Shown: piece after piece, positions 27,829 through 39,832 of the stretch
How the letters are laid out: every line of letters begins with the position of its first letter
How positions within the stretch are numbered: position 1 is the stretch's first letter
Source: JANXQG01 sp963719885
GTDB taxonomy: Bacteria > Planctomycetota > Planctomycetia > Pirellulales > Thermoguttaceae
Direction: 5' to 3'
DNA: 64,000 bases
Assembly (NCBI GenBank): GCA_963719885.1
Contig: CAVRDP010000029.1
Location: 1-64,000 of the forward strand
Translations under genes and position numbers: made by a program
Notes under the pieces: model-generated
Told to the model about the DNA's origin: nothing
Seen by the model: the letters and a program-made list of their open reading frames with translations, nothing else
The model's database searches: none

Positions 27829-28567
27829 ATGCATATCGGTGAAGGTCTTCTCACCGCCACGCAGGCCGGACAAGGCGTGCTCCTGGCCGGAACCATCGCG
27901 GCCGCAGCCGGCACGATGATCGGCCTGCGGCGGTTGGACGAAGACCAGATTCCCAAGGCGGCCGTGCTGGGCTCGGCCTTCTTCGTCGCCTCGGCCATCC
28001 AGGTGCCGATGTTCGGTTCGTCGGTCCACCTCGTGCTCAGCGGCCTGATGGGGCTGGTGCTCGGCTGGGCCATTTTTCCCACCGTGCTTGTCGGTCTGGT
28101 TCTTCAATTGGTGTTCTTTTCGATCGCCGGCCCGACCGTGCTGGGAATCAACACGCTGATCATGGCCCTGCCGGGCGTGATTTGCCACTACCTCTTCCGC
28201 TGCGACGGTTTGCAGCGATCGTCAGCCGGTGGTCTTTGCCAGCGGGTTTGCCGCCGGGTCGACGGCCATCGTTCTCGGCGCCCTGCTGTCGTCGGCGGCG
28301 CTGGTGCTGGCCGGCAAGCCGTTTATCGTGCTGGCCGAGGGATTTCTCGCGCTCCATATTCCGGTCGCCTTGATCGAAGGTTTGGTGACTGGTAGCGTGG
28401 TTGTCTTGCTGCGGCAGGTCCGGCCGGAAGTTCTCCGCGCGACGGCGTTGCTTCCCGATGACGCAAGAGGTTGGCGATGGATAGAGCTTGGCCAAGTCTT
28501 GGCGGTGCTGGCAGCTGTGCTGTTGCTGTTCTGCTTTGCCCCGCGTCCGCGTTTGCCCACAAGTTGA
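27829..28567 (+). pseudogene. nikM: Nickel/cobalt ECF transporter substrate-binding component NikM/CbiM, frameshifted
   Basis: NikM is the membrane S-component that binds the metal through its N-terminal Met-His-Ile; here the protein starts MHIGEGLLTATQ. Five or six helices follow (LVLQLVFFSIAGPTVLGINT, IVLGALLSSAALVLAG, LIEGLVTGSVVVLL). The frame changes near 28205 in GACGG, where restoring CG or deleting one G yields one protein of about 245 residues. It starts nine bases after nikK. Confidence 0.88.
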
Positions 28568-29091
28568 ATGTCTTCGCCCATCGCGAAGGGCGCGGCGATC
28601 GAGGGCCGCGCCTATTTTCCCGGCGATGTTCCGGCTCGAAAGATCGACGTCATCGTTCGCGACGCGTCCGGTGGCGAACTTGGCCGCACGACGACGGACG
28701 ACAACGGCAATTTCAAGTTCACGGCCCACAAGCGAGTCGATCATTATCTGGTGGCGGAAACGCCCGACGGCCATAGCGGTCAGTACATCGTCCATGCTTC
28801 GGAACTGCCCGACAGCCTGCCCGCGGACGTTGCGACGGCCAGTGGCGGTTCGCAAGTTGTATCGCCAGCGACGGATCATGCCGGCAGTGCCGGCCGCATC
28901 GGCAAGTAAGCGACAAGGCAGCGGTCCGGGAACAATTGACCGAACTCAGCAAGCAGTTCGAGGCGCTTCGTCGGCAGATTACGGCATCCGACGAGCGTCT
29001 CCGCTTTCGCGATATTTTAGGCGGCATCGGCTTTATCCTCGGGCTTGCCGGCGTGGCGTTTTACATGAAGGCCCGGCAGAGGAGAGCGTAG
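28477..29091 (+). pseudogene. nikL: NikL-type nickel transport accessory protein, two compensating frameshifts
   Basis: A signal peptide ends in ASAFA, exposing the mature start HKLNVFA, a typical NikL N-terminus. A beta-sandwich follows (GRAYFPGDVPARKIDVIVRD, GRTTTDDNGNFKFTA, YIVHASELPDSLPAD), then a coiled region and a C-terminal membrane helix (LRFRDILGGIGFILGLAGVA). Frames change near 28593 (one extra G in GGGCGCG) and near 28900; they cancel, leaving about 204 residues. It overlaps the end of nikM. Confidence 0.78.
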
Positions 29092-29146
29092 AGCTTAGAA
29101 CTTAGACCTTGGAACTGACTACCGAAGTTCTAAGCACTAAGTTCTA
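29092..29146. repeat. TTAGAACTTAG hairpin repeat, copy 2
   Basis: It is a shorter copy of the element at 23132-23206, between nikL and nikQ. It contains CTTAGAACTTAG and the complementary GTTCTAAGCACTAAG. Confidence 0.65.
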
Positions 29147-29163
29147 CGACACTCCCCACTACC

Positions 29164-29888
29164 ATGTTCCACCACGCCCTTCATCCCATTCACAGCGGCC
29201 CATCCTACCTGGGCCAAATCGATCCACGGGCGAGGATCGCGGCGGCGGTGACCTTGGCGTTGGTCGTGGCGGTGGCGAGAACGTGCCGGCGATGACGCTG
29301 GCCCTGGTGGCCGCGGCCGTTCTGGTTGCCCTGGCGCGGATTTCGCCCGGCGACCTGTTCCGCCGTCTGCTGCCGCTGGAGATTCTCCTGGCCGTATTGA
29401 TGATCGTCCTTCCTTGGCCTAAGTACGATCATGAAGGCTGCATGTTGGCAGCCGTCGTTGCCTTGAAGGCCAATGCGGTCGTGCTGGCGGTGACCGCATT
29501 GATCGGCACGATGGACGCCGTGACGCTGGGCCATGCGCTGGCCCATTTTCACGTGCCGCAGAAGCTGACGCAACTCTTGTTGTTCATGGTCCGCTACTTC
29601 GACGTGCTGGGGCGGGAATACGTTCGGCTGCGGGCGGCGATGCGGGTCCGCTGCTTTCGGCCCGCCATGAACGGGCATAGCTATCGCGCGTTCGGTTACC
29701 TGGTTGGCATGCTGTTGGTGCGCAGCTTCGACCGCAGCGAACGGGTGCTGGCGGCGATGAAGTGCCGCGGTTTTTGCGGCCGCTACTACATGCTCGACCA
29801 TTTCGCCTTCGTGCCCCAACGTGACGGGCCGTTCTATGCGGCGATTGGTTTGCTGGCGGCGATCCTCTTGGGCCTGGAGTGGAAATGA
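29164..29888 (+). pseudogene. nikQ: ECF transporter T component NikQ/CbiQ, frameshifted
   Basis: NikQ is the transmembrane component that couples the ATPase to NikM. The N-terminus (MFHHALHPIHSGPSYLGQID) and first helix (RIAAAVTLALVVAVAR) are in one frame, and the rest in another after about 29276: LLPLEILLAVLMIVLPWP, the signature LLFMVRYFDVLGREYVRLRA and FDRSERVLAAMKCRGF. The ERVLAAMKCRG segment fits the coupling helices of CbiQ. The joined length is about 241 residues. Its stop overlaps nikO as ATGA. Confidence 0.87.
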
Positions 29889-30553
29889 ACGAACCGCTGA
29901 TCGAGCTTCGCAACGTCGATTTCGCCTTCGGGCCGGGGCGGCCGGTATTGAGCGGTTGCCACTTCTGTCTGCGGCCTGGCGAGCGCGTGGCGCCTGCTGG
30001 GGCCCAACGGCTGCGGCAAGACGACGCTCTTGCACCTGTCGTCGGCCTGCTGCGACCCAACGCGGGGCAGATCGAAGCCTTCGGCCGCCCGCGTGTGGCG
30101 GAGGCTGATTTCTACGAGGTCCGCCGCCGCGTGGGCCTCTTGTTCCAGGATGCCGACGACCAATTGTTCTGTCCCACCGTGGCCGAGGACGTTGCCTTCG
30201 GCCCGCTGAATCTGGGCAAGTCCCGCGACGAGGTCCGCCGCATCGTCGCCGGCACGCTCGATTCGCTGGGGTTGGCCGGTTACGAGCATCGGGTGACGTA
30301 CCACCTCTCCGGCGGTGAGAAGCGGCTTGTGGCGTTGGCGACCGTCCTGGCGATGCAGCCCGAGGTATTGCTTCTCGACGAGCCCAGCGGCGGACTGGAC
30401 GATGCCTCCACGGAGCGGCTGATCGGCGTGCTCGCCCGGTTGCCGCAGGCGATGATCGTCGTCTCGCACGATCGGGCGTTTTGGGAGGCGGTGACGACCA
30501 GCGCGACGGAGTTGAGGAGTGGAAAAGTGGTTTCCAGTTTGCCTCAACCGTGA
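29885..30553 (+). pseudogene. nikO: ECF transporter ATPase NikO/CbiO, double frameshift across Walker A
   Basis: NikO powers the nickel transporter. The reading frame is open throughout but misreads the region 29993-30040; the other frame there encodes LLGPNGCGKTTLLHL, a perfect Walker A. The rest is normal: GLLFQDADDQLFCPTVAEDV (Q-loop), YHLSGGEKRLVALATVLA (signature), PEVLLLDEPSGGLD (Walker B) and VVSHDRAFW. Two indels of opposite sign therefore destroy the nucleotide site as written. About 222 residues, short but acceptable. Confidence 0.88.
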
Positions 30554-30936
30554 ATGGAACAGCTTCCCGAGTCGCACTTTCGGCCCAGCATGCGACTGAA
30601 GGTCAGGCGATGCCGGGCGAAGAAACAGTAAAAGCAATCGGCCAGCCAACGGACACCCGGCCACGCAGTTGGCGCGACGAGCCAACCGAGCCCCACGGCG
30701 CAGTAGGCGGCCCGAACGGCTTCCATGGCCCGGAGGACGCGGCCATCGGGCAGAACGACTTGCATGGCGGTCCGCACCTGCTCCGCGGTCAGTCCGTAGC
30801 GGGCCGGGTCGAACGCCGGATCGGAGATGTCCTCCAACGCGATCAGCCCCTTGGAATCGCGACGTTTCAGCCCTTCCATCGCCTGCCGGCAAAGAGAGCA
30901 TTGGCCATCGTAGAGTAGTTTAAGAGGTGCGGGCAT
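30544..30936 (-). CDS. DUF393 (DCC family) thiol-disulfide oxidoreductase-like protein
   Basis: The 130-residue protein shows the DCC-family motif: LLYDGQCSLCRQAMEGLK near residue 6 (D-x-x-C-x-x-C), then ISDPAFDPARYGLT and VVLPDGRVLRAMEAV, and ends with a membrane-like segment and CDSGSCSIHG. The family is annotated as thiol-disulfide oxidoreductases, but its substrates are unknown. It converges on nikO with a ten-base overlap of their 3-prime ends. Confidence 0.85.
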   Translation of the reverse strand: MPAPLKLLYDGQCSLCRQAMEGLKRRDSKGLIALEDISDPAFDPARYGLTAEQVRTAMQVVLPDGRVLRAMEAVRAAYCAVGLGWLVAPTAWPGVRWLADCFYCFFARHRLTFSRMLGRKCDSGSCSIHG

Positions 30937-30957
30937 ATTTCGGTTTCTTTCTCCGTG

Positions 30958-33150
<2,193 letters not shown>

Positions 33151-33222
33151 CGTATTCCTTTCGTTTGATTATTCTGCAGTATATGCTATGATGACGGCGC
33201 TGCTTCAACAAGGAGACAATCG

Positions 33223-33579
33223 ATGTTGCCTGTCCTTTCGCAACCACCCGCAGACGCCCATATTGCCGCTTGTGGCCTGTATTGCACGAACTGTGGGGCA
33301 TTCAAGCGGAAGAAGTGCAAGGGTTGCCAAGTATCCCCGACTTATTTCAGTTCCTGCCCAGTAAGGCAATGCTGTGCGGACAAGGATATCACGGTCTGCG
33401 CGGATTGCGGCAGCTTCTCCTCGCCCCGCGATTTCCGCGAGTGCAAGAAAGTCAACAACTTCGTTGCCAAGCTGTTCGCCCTGATATTTCGCACCAACCG
33501 GCCGGCCGCCCTGGCGATGCTCCGCGACCGGGGGCGGGATGCCTATCTCCGCGAGAAGCGGGCAAGCGGGAAGATGTGA
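33223..33579 (+). CDS. DUF3795 domain cysteine-rich protein
   Basis: The 118-residue protein matches the DUF3795 pattern of spaced cysteines: AACGLYCTNCGAFKRKKCKG, SSCPVRQCCADKDI and VCADCGSFSSPRDFRECKK, likely binding zinc or an iron-sulfur cluster. A small hydrophobic tail follows. Function unknown. The start is MLPVLSQPP, after AAGGAGA about ten bases upstream, and is divergent from the S9 peptidase gene. Confidence 0.8.
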   Translation: MLPVLSQPPADAHIAACGLYCTNCGAFKRKKCKGCQVSPTYFSSCPVRQCCADKDITVCADCGSFSSPRDFRECKKVNNFVAKLFALIFRTNRPAALAMLRDRGRDAYLREKRASGKM

Positions 33580-34078
33580 CGGGACGTTCTCGTTCACGGC
33601 CTATGTCGTTGAAGCCCTTTCCGCCACCAACTTCCTCAGCACCTTGTAATCCGTCTTTCCCGTTCCCAGCACGGGAATCGCCTCGATCCTTTCCGCAGCA
33701 TCCAGCCGCATCACGCCGCGGAGCCCCGCCTCAGCCAGGATGTCGTTGGCCTGCTTGAGCGAAATGTCCAGCGTCGTGAAGAGCACAATCCAGCGGCCGG
33801 GGGCATCGACGCCTTCGACCGCCACCTGCGGGCCGTCCTCCGTCGGCGGGTATCGCAGGCTCAGTGGCTCTTCCAGGGCCGGCAAGGAAACCATCTCACC
33901 GCCGATCTTGAGGAACCGTTTCAGCCGCCCGCAGAAATAAATGTAATTGTCCTCGTCCAGCCGCACGAGGTCGCCCGTCACATACCATCGCTTGCCTTCA
34001 ACCTCGGTGAACGGATCCGGCCCGTTGTAGTTCCAATAGCCGTTGAAAATCGACGGGCCGCGAACCAGCAGCATGCCG

Positions 34079-34116
34079 ACGGGGCACCCGGCGGGGCACC
34101 CAGTACCCTGGGTCGG
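34079..34116. repeat. Palindromic element inserted in frame in the acyl-AMP ligase
   Basis: Two nested GGGGCACCC units encode TPTQGTGCPAGCP in the ligase between LPAA and VGMLLVRGP. Confidence 0.65.
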
Positions 34117-35016
34117 GGTTGCGGCAGGCAGCCGCTGATGAGAATCAGGATCGACGATGCAGACTTCGACGCCGGCCACCGGTGGCCCGACAGACCCCGG
34201 CTTGAGCTTGCCCGGAGGATTGCCCGCCACGACCGGCGAGCATTCCGTGATGCCGTAACCTTCCATGATGAACGCATGGGAAGCCATCTGTTTGGCTCGC
34301 TCGAAAAGGGTCTCGGGGCATTTCTCCGCGCCGGTGACAATGATTCGCAGCGACGCGAGATCCTCGGGCCGCGCCGTGCCGAACATAAAGCCGAGGAACG
34401 TGGGCGTGGTGACCATGATCGTCGTCTTGTAGGCAGCCACGGTGCGAACCAGTCCCGCCGCGTCGGTCGGATCGGGATAATGGGCCACGCGAATGCCCGC
34501 GAGGACCGGGGCCAGGACGTTGGCCAGCAGTCCGAAACTATGGAACGGCGGCAAGAAGCCCAACAGCACGTCAGCCCGGCTGGCCTGTAAGACATCCAGC
34601 GACGCCCGCAGGTTCGTGAGCAGGTTGCGGTGCGAGAGGGGCACGGCCTTGGGCGTACTTTCGGAACCGGAAGTGAACAGGACGACCGCCGGGGCGTCCT
34701 GGTCCGGCTGAGGCAGGCCATGCAGCAGCCGGCCGGGCAGCATGTAGGTGGAAAGCAACGTCAGCGCCGCTTCCAGCTTGCCGATTCCCGCGCGGACATC
34801 TTCCAGGAACAGGTACTCAGCCCCTTCGATCTGGATGCCCAGTCGGTCAATCAGCTTCTTCGCGGTGATGACGTGGCGGATACCCAGCGTCTTGACTGCG
34901 TGGGCCAGGTTGGCGGGTCCGGTCGTCCAGTTCAGCAGCACGGGAAGTTTACCCGCCAGGTGCAAGCCGAAGAAAACCACGTCGGCTGCCACCGAGCCCG
35001 GAAGCAGCACGCCTAT

Positions 35017-35150
35017 TGTAGCAGGCACAGTCCCTGTGCCGTCCGCCCCAACTTCTCCGCCATCCGCTTCCGACACGTTTTTTCCATCTTCTGACGCAGA
35101 TGGGCGGACGGCAGACCGACCATGAGTACATGGTGCCCGCTGCCTGCTAC
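35017..35150. repeat. 134-bp palindrome inside the Aas-like gene
   Basis: Outer arms TGTAGCAGGCA and TGCCTGCTAC, and inner GTCCGCCC and GGGCGGAC, frame a stem with a long loop. It sits between the segments encoding RFRGL and IGVLLPGS, adds about 45 residues and contains no stop in the ligase frame. Confidence 0.8.
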
Positions 35151-36413
35151 TTTGCAATCCCCTGAACCGCTTCGCCATCAGCCTGTGCGCCGACGTACAA
35201 CTTTCGGTAGTTGAGCACGCCGGAAACGCGATCGGCGGCAACAACGTCGTCGGGGTTTTTCAGGACTCGGCGAACAAAGGCCTGGGCCAGCGTCTCGCCG
35301 AGTACGACCAGTTCTTCCTTGTCGCTCGGAGGCACGTTCCACGTTGCGGGCGCCAACTCGGACTTTTCTCCGCCCGTGGAGAGTTGCCCTTCGGCCAAGG
35401 CCCAAAGCTCGCCGAGCGTGTCGGCCACACGATCGCTGCGGAAGCTGAAGCGGTCTTCGATGTGCAAGGCCAGATCCATCCGTTCCAGGCTATCGAGCCC
35501 GAGCCGTTCCAAAAGTATTTCAGCGGAATTCTCTTCCGCCGAAAGGGGCCGCTTCAGCCGCTCCTCGACCATCTCGTTTACTGCCCGGATCGTGGCTGGC
35601 CGGATCTTGGCCAGATCGACCTGGCCGGTCTTGACCAGTACGGGGTATTCATGCTGCCGCGGGCCGAAGAGAAAACTGAACGGCACGAAGGTCGGCTTTT
35701 CCGGCGCGCCGCGGTTGTACCACTCCTCCAGGAACGGGTTGAGCTTGTCGCGGGTGATGCCCGGCAGGTGGCGGCGATCGATCCGCTCGACGGTCATGGT
35801 CACGTTCCGCCGCGGCAGGAAGACAAACAGTGCGGCGAGGACCCAGCCCAAGGCCCGCACGGTGCAGCGTTCCAGGTTGGGGTGCTCGCCCGTGTAGGCC
35901 ATGGTGAAGATGCTGCCCCAGATGCCGCGGGTGCGGACCAAGACGATGTTGGCCTGCGGGCAGCGTTCCAAGAGATCGGCCACGGCCCGCGTGGCGCCGA
36001 TTTCCTCGATTCCCCTCCGCTCGGTCCGGCCGGCCGGATAGATGAGGAAATTCTCGCCGCGATTCAGCCCCGCGGCGATGGCGTCGAGCATCGTCAGCGT
36101 CTTTTCACGGGCGTCGCGGCTGTGCTCTTCGAGGTCGGGCACTTCGACCGCATCGACCAGCCGCATGAGCGGGTAGAGCAGCGGCTTGCGATACATGCTC
36201 GTCGTCACGATCGGTCGCAGCCCGCCGGGAATGCGGACGTTCGCGAGCACCAGCGGCGGATCGATCAGTCCGGGATGATTGGGCATCACCAGGGTTGGGC
36301 CGCGAAGGTCGCGGAGTTTATCCAGTCCTTCCACGCGGACCCGGTAACGGAACCCGGTCAGGAAGCGAATCAGCATCCAGTAACAAGCGCGTACCCAGCG
36401 CATGACGGTTTTC

Positions 36414-36450
36414 CTTTTGGAGTGCGGCGATTTATCGCCGCTTTCTACTT
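36414..36450. repeat. GCGGCGATTTATCGCCGC palindrome, copy 1
   Basis: The palindrome GCGGCGATTTATCGCCGC with flank GGAGT lies 3-prime of the small membrane-protein gene. An inverted copy is at 36818-36846. Confidence 0.75.
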
Positions 36451-36723
36451 CGTCGAATCGCGACCCTCCAGGTTATCCCCAAGGCTTCCATTCCTCAAAG
36501 CGCGAATGCGATTGCGTTGTTCGATATATGCTTTCGGGATGCTCGGCAGGACGACGAGTATGCTTGAAAACAGGATGACGAAGACCGCCGAGATGGTGGA
36601 ATCGTGTTCGCGCATTCGCATCGCCAAGAAATAACCAGCGACGAAGCCGAAGCACACGCCGCGCCAGAGGAAGGCGATGCGGTTGTACCAATCTGGCATC
36701 TTGTAGTCAAAGAGCGAGTCCAT
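36445..36723 (-). CDS. Small two-helix membrane protein
   Basis: The 92-residue protein starts best at MDSLFDYKMPDWYNRIAFLW. An upstream extension beginning MECGDLSPLF is encoded by the palindromic repeat and is not credible. Two hydrophobic stretches (GVCFGFVAGYFLAM and ISAVFVILFSSILVVL) are followed by a basic tail. Function unknown. It is framed by inverted copies of the GCGGCGATTTATCGCCGC palindrome. Confidence 0.55.
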   Translation of the reverse strand: MDSLFDYKMPDWYNRIAFLWRGVCFGFVAGYFLAMRMREHDSTISAVFVILFSSILVVLPSIPKAYIEQRNRIRALRNGSLGDNLEGRDSTK

Positions 36724-36817
36724 GTGGATTAGCAAATGGTAATGAACGGCCAACAAAAGCCTGCCGCCGGTTCGGCAAGCGATGCCGGAAACATAGTTTA
36801 TCCCTCTATGGCGACAA

Positions 36818-36846
36818 AAAAGCGGCGATAAATCGCCGCACTCCAA
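36818..36846. repeat. GCGGCGATAAATCGCCGC palindrome, copy 2
   Basis: This is the inverted partner of the copy at 36414-36450; it lies between the small membrane-protein gene and the peptidyl-prolyl isomerase gene and could act as a terminator for the isomerase transcript. Confidence 0.75.
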
Positions 36847-36848
36847 AT

Positions 36849-37288
<440 letters not shown>

Positions 37289-37292
<4 letters not shown>

Positions 37293-37867
37293 ACTAGAAC
37301 CTTCCTGGTTTTCCGGAGATACTGCCATTTCTTCGTACATTTCTTCGTAGCGCAGGACTGTGGGACGAATCTGGACATTGGCACCATTTTACCCGGCGGA
37401 GCCCTGTAACTCAGAAAGAGGCGGACCATGTCGGGAACAGTCTCCTTATCCTGCATGACCTGGAAGTGGCTACCGCAGCAGGATGTGAGGATTGAACGAA
37501 CCTGTGCGGCAAATATCGTGGCCACTCGCTTGAGATGAAGTCCCCGCAGGGGCCATAAATCGCCGTTGCATACGAGGATATTCGGAACAAATAAGTCGCT
37601 ATCCGAATCATCCAAGATTGTCACGGCCGCAAACCACTCTGTCTTCCCACGGTGTTGATGCGCCAAATCAGCCAGATAGTCCAATGCCAACTCGATCAGG
37701 AGCGTGTTTGGGTCACCGTAGTCCTTCAAGAATTCCACTTGGGCGTAACGAGAATACAACGGCAATTCGGCAAAGAACTGGCGCCGATCAAAGATCGATC
37801 GATCGGCCAACCCCCCCTTGCGCAGCACGTTCTCGAATTGTGTTTTGATGGTTGCTGTAAGCGTCAT
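37289..37867 (-). CDS. Hypothetical protein between a toxin-like gene and ppiB
   Basis: The 192-residue protein has no signal peptide or membrane helix and no motif that I recognise (LADRSIFDRRQFFAELPLYS, DDSDSDLFVPNILVCNGDLW, LTSCCGSHFQVMQDKE). Its start overlaps the upstream toxin-like gene by four bases (ATGA), and its stop overlaps ppiB the same way. The pairing with a small toxin-like gene makes an immunity role possible; this is inference from position only. Confidence 0.55.
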
Positions 37868-38082
37868 AGGTTCCAACCTGCACTCCTCAGAAAATCTCTC
37901 TGCTTCTTTTTCAGGCCATTAGGATGTCGCCACGTGCCGTCTTGATTAACTGCCGGGCTTCCGTCACCCGGGCCAAAATGGGCGTGCCATTGGTCGCCTC
38001 GCACATGGGGCGGATCAATTCGGTCAATGCCGCGTGGTCCTTGTCCCCGTCGCACTCGATTTGCGGCTTCGCGTGGTGTCAT
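37864..38082 (-). CDS. Small protein resembling a polymorphic-toxin C-terminal domain
   Basis: The 72-residue protein has a dense, conserved-looking core: GIDRIDPPHVRGDQWHAHFG, then GDGSPAVNQDGTWRH and LKKKQRDFLRSAGW. A H-x-H-F-x-x-G-x-G-S-P-A pattern followed by DGTW-H recurs at the ends of polymorphic toxins, often nucleases. Here it stands alone without a secretion domain, so it could be an orphan toxin fragment or a housekeeping relative. It is coupled by ATGA to the gene at 37289-37867. Confidence 0.5.
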   Translation of the reverse strand: MTPREAANRVRRGQGPRGIDRIDPPHVRGDQWHAHFGPGDGSPAVNQDGTWRHPNGLKKKQRDFLRSAGWNL

Positions 38083-38249
38083 AGCGTGCGGTCTAACGTT
38101 GTCTCATCTCGGCCCGTCTAGACCCACTTATATCGTTTCCCGCGCGCCTCTGCAAGTATCTCTCACGTGGAGCAACATCCACCTTTTATATTATACCGCC
38201 AGCCAGCGGGGATTGAACGTATTCAAGAAACCTTCCTGAAAGTCGCGCC

Positions 38250-39140
38250 CTACCGCCCTGCCGACATCCCCGGCGGCGGACCATAGAGCATGTTCGGATT
38301 GCCCAAGTCGACGGCCTGATAACCGGGATAGACAGGCATGCTCCACAACTCGGCCGGATTGCCTTGCAACTGGTTGACTTGCACCGCGCCGAGGTCGATG
38401 CGCATCGAGAACTTCGCCGCGGGACACTCCACCCGTACGGCCGTCGGCACAAACAACTTCGTCCGCGGATCTTGGCGATATCCCTCGGCCACCGAGCGCG
38501 CCCGCAATCGTCCTTGCGCGTCCCAGATCTGCTGCTCCATCACCCACGCGGTGACCGAGTCGATGATCGTGACCTTCATGTTCGGTCCCTCGGGCGTTTC
38601 ACGGATGGTGCGGATCTGAATCCGATTCGCGTTGCCCTTATCCGGATAAGGACCCTGATGCGGCAACGAGGGGTCCAGCTCCAGCGTGCCAAGGGCCTCG
38701 ATCAGCCAGTTGGGATCGATGGGGATCATCTGCCGCGCCCGGCTGGTGGGGAACTGGTCGTGGCGGCAGAAGTAGATGGCCGGCGGCTGGCTGCGCTTGA
38801 TCCAGAACCAGAAGAATTGATCGTTGCTGCCCAGGTCGACCTCCGGCCCGGTCAACCCGGTATCGGCCCGCAGACGGAAGTTGCGCTGCCGCTGATAGGC
38901 GATGTGGGCCCGCAGCGTCGGATAACCCGGACCGCTGAGCGTGGCCGAATCGCTGTACAGGGCCTGGATTTGCGAGTTGTTCCGGTTGACTGCCGCAATC
39001 ACCTGCTCCAATCCCGCGCCGGGCGGAAGGACCTGCGGCTGCGGTTCCTGCCAGAAGCGCAGCCACGCGCAGCCACCCTGGGCAACGAGCGTCGCCAGTG
39101 CCAGGGCCAACAGAAGATGTCGAGACGTGCTTCCGTGCAT
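38250..39140 (-). CDS. Lipoprotein with LolA/LolB-like character
   Basis: The 296-residue protein starts with a lipoprotein-like signal (LLLALALATLVAQGGCAW). The mature part reads like lipoprotein-carrier folds: LEQVIAAVNRNNSQIQALYS, HIAYQRQRNFRLRADT and FSMRIDLGAVQVNQ. Planctomycetes have many such outer-membrane lipoprotein-related proteins of unproven role. Only the general fold is suggested. Confidence 0.65.
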   Translation of the reverse strand: MHGSTSRHLLLALALATLVAQGGCAWLRFWQEPQPQVLPPGAGLEQVIAAVNRNNSQIQALYSDSATLSGPGYPTLRAHIAYQRQRNFRLRADTGLTGPEVDLGSNDQFFWFWIKRSQPPAIYFCRHDQFPTSRARQMIPIDPNWLIEALGTLELDPSLPHQGPYPDKGNANRIQIRTIRETPEGPNMKVTIIDSVTAWVMEQQIWDAQGRLRARSVAEGYRQDPRTKLFVPTAVRVECPAAKFSMRIDLGAVQVNQLQGNPAELWSMPVYPGYQAVDLGNPNMLYGPPPGMSAGR

Positions 39141-39145
39141 CGAAG

Positions 39146-39217
39146 GTTAGAACTTAGTGCTTAGTGCTTAGGACTTAGAGCTTAGCTACGAAGAACTAAG
39201 CTCTAAGCACTAAGTAC
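39146..39217. repeat. TTAGAACTTAG hairpin repeat, copy 3
   Basis: This is the third intergenic copy of the element at 23132-23206, with TTAGAACTTAGTGCTTAG and a complementary CTAAGCTCTAAGCACTAAG arm. Confidence 0.75.
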
Positions 39218-39224
39218 TTTCTTC

Positions 39225-39701
39225 TCATCTTTCCAGCAACTTCGCCAACACCTGCTGGATCTCCTCTGCCCGTTGCGGTTCGGGCACCACCGCCGGCACT
39301 TCGTACTGCGCATCGCGCCGCGGGCAATACAGCATCAACCGCTCGTGTCCCGCTTCGTCGTGTTGTTCCTCTTCCATTCGCATCACGCGACGGCGGACCA
39401 AGAGCAGGGCCAACACGTAACGCATGTCCTGCTTATCCGGTTGCGCGGCCAGTTCGTCGAAGAAGTTCAGCAGTACGTCGTTCGGCGCCCAATGGGCGCG
39501 CCGGGTGTGCTGGTCGGGCATCTGCGACTTCCACCAACCGACCGTGCCCGGTGGCGGGCCCTGCCAGGCCTCGGCCGAATAGTCGCACCGCTTCAACTCC
39601 GCGCCTTCCGTAATCAGCGCCGAGTAAAACTCCTCGCCGGGAGCGAATTCCCGGCCTGTCGCCGTGCAGCATTTTGCCGATCGCTCGATTTCATATTCCA
39701 T
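39225..39701 (-). CDS. Conserved hypothetical protein
   Basis: The 158-residue soluble protein starts best at MEYEIERSAKCC. The N-terminus (CCTATGREFAPGEEFYSALI) looks like a short zinc-ribbon or regulatory fold, followed by WQGPPPGTVGWWKSQMPD and an acidic helical region (MRYVLALLLVRRRVMRMEEE). It resembles a conserved planctomycete protein of unknown role. It is divergent from the leu leader. Confidence 0.6.
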   Translation of the reverse strand: MEYEIERSAKCCTATGREFAPGEEFYSALITEGAELKRCDYSAEAWQGPPPGTVGWWKSQMPDQHTRRAHWAPNDVLLNFFDELAAQPDKQDMRYVLALLLVRRRVMRMEEEQHDEAGHERLMLYCPRRDAQYEVPAVVPEPQRAEEIQQVLAKLLER

Positions 39702-39832
39702 GGCAGGCCGAAGGCTACCCGAAATGACAGTTCGACTCAATATATCTTTCACCCCCTTGACCTTTCCGGCGATCTTGTGTAAATTAAGTAAGGTTTGTCG
39801 GCTGCTGTGCCGAAAATCCGAAGAGAGCACGT

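Larger units (their letters stand above)
33601..36403 (-). pseudogene. Fused PlsC acyltransferase / acyl carrier / acyl-AMP ligase (Aas-like), frameshifted
   Basis: Residues 1-230 are a PlsC-type acyltransferase (MPNHPGLIDPPLVLAN, NFLIYPAGRTERRG). Residues 300-350 resemble an acyl-carrier domain with LLERLGLDSLERMDLALHI (phosphopantetheine Ser). After a frame change near 35187 an AMP-forming ligase follows (VVLFTSGSESTPKAVPLSHR, YGITECSPVVAGNPPGK, YVTGDLVRLDEDNYIYFCGR, GTGKTDYKVLRKL). It probably remodels membrane lipids like Aas. One base removed, or CG added, gives about 933 residues. Two repeats lie inside: a 134-bp palindrome (35017-35150) and one at 34079-34116. Confidence 0.85.

Noticed and set aside
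29160..29310. A nikQ start further upstream at 29109
   Set aside because: That reading (MELTTEVLSTK) comes from the TTAGAACTTAG repeat; MFHHALHPIHSG at 29164 fits NikQ.
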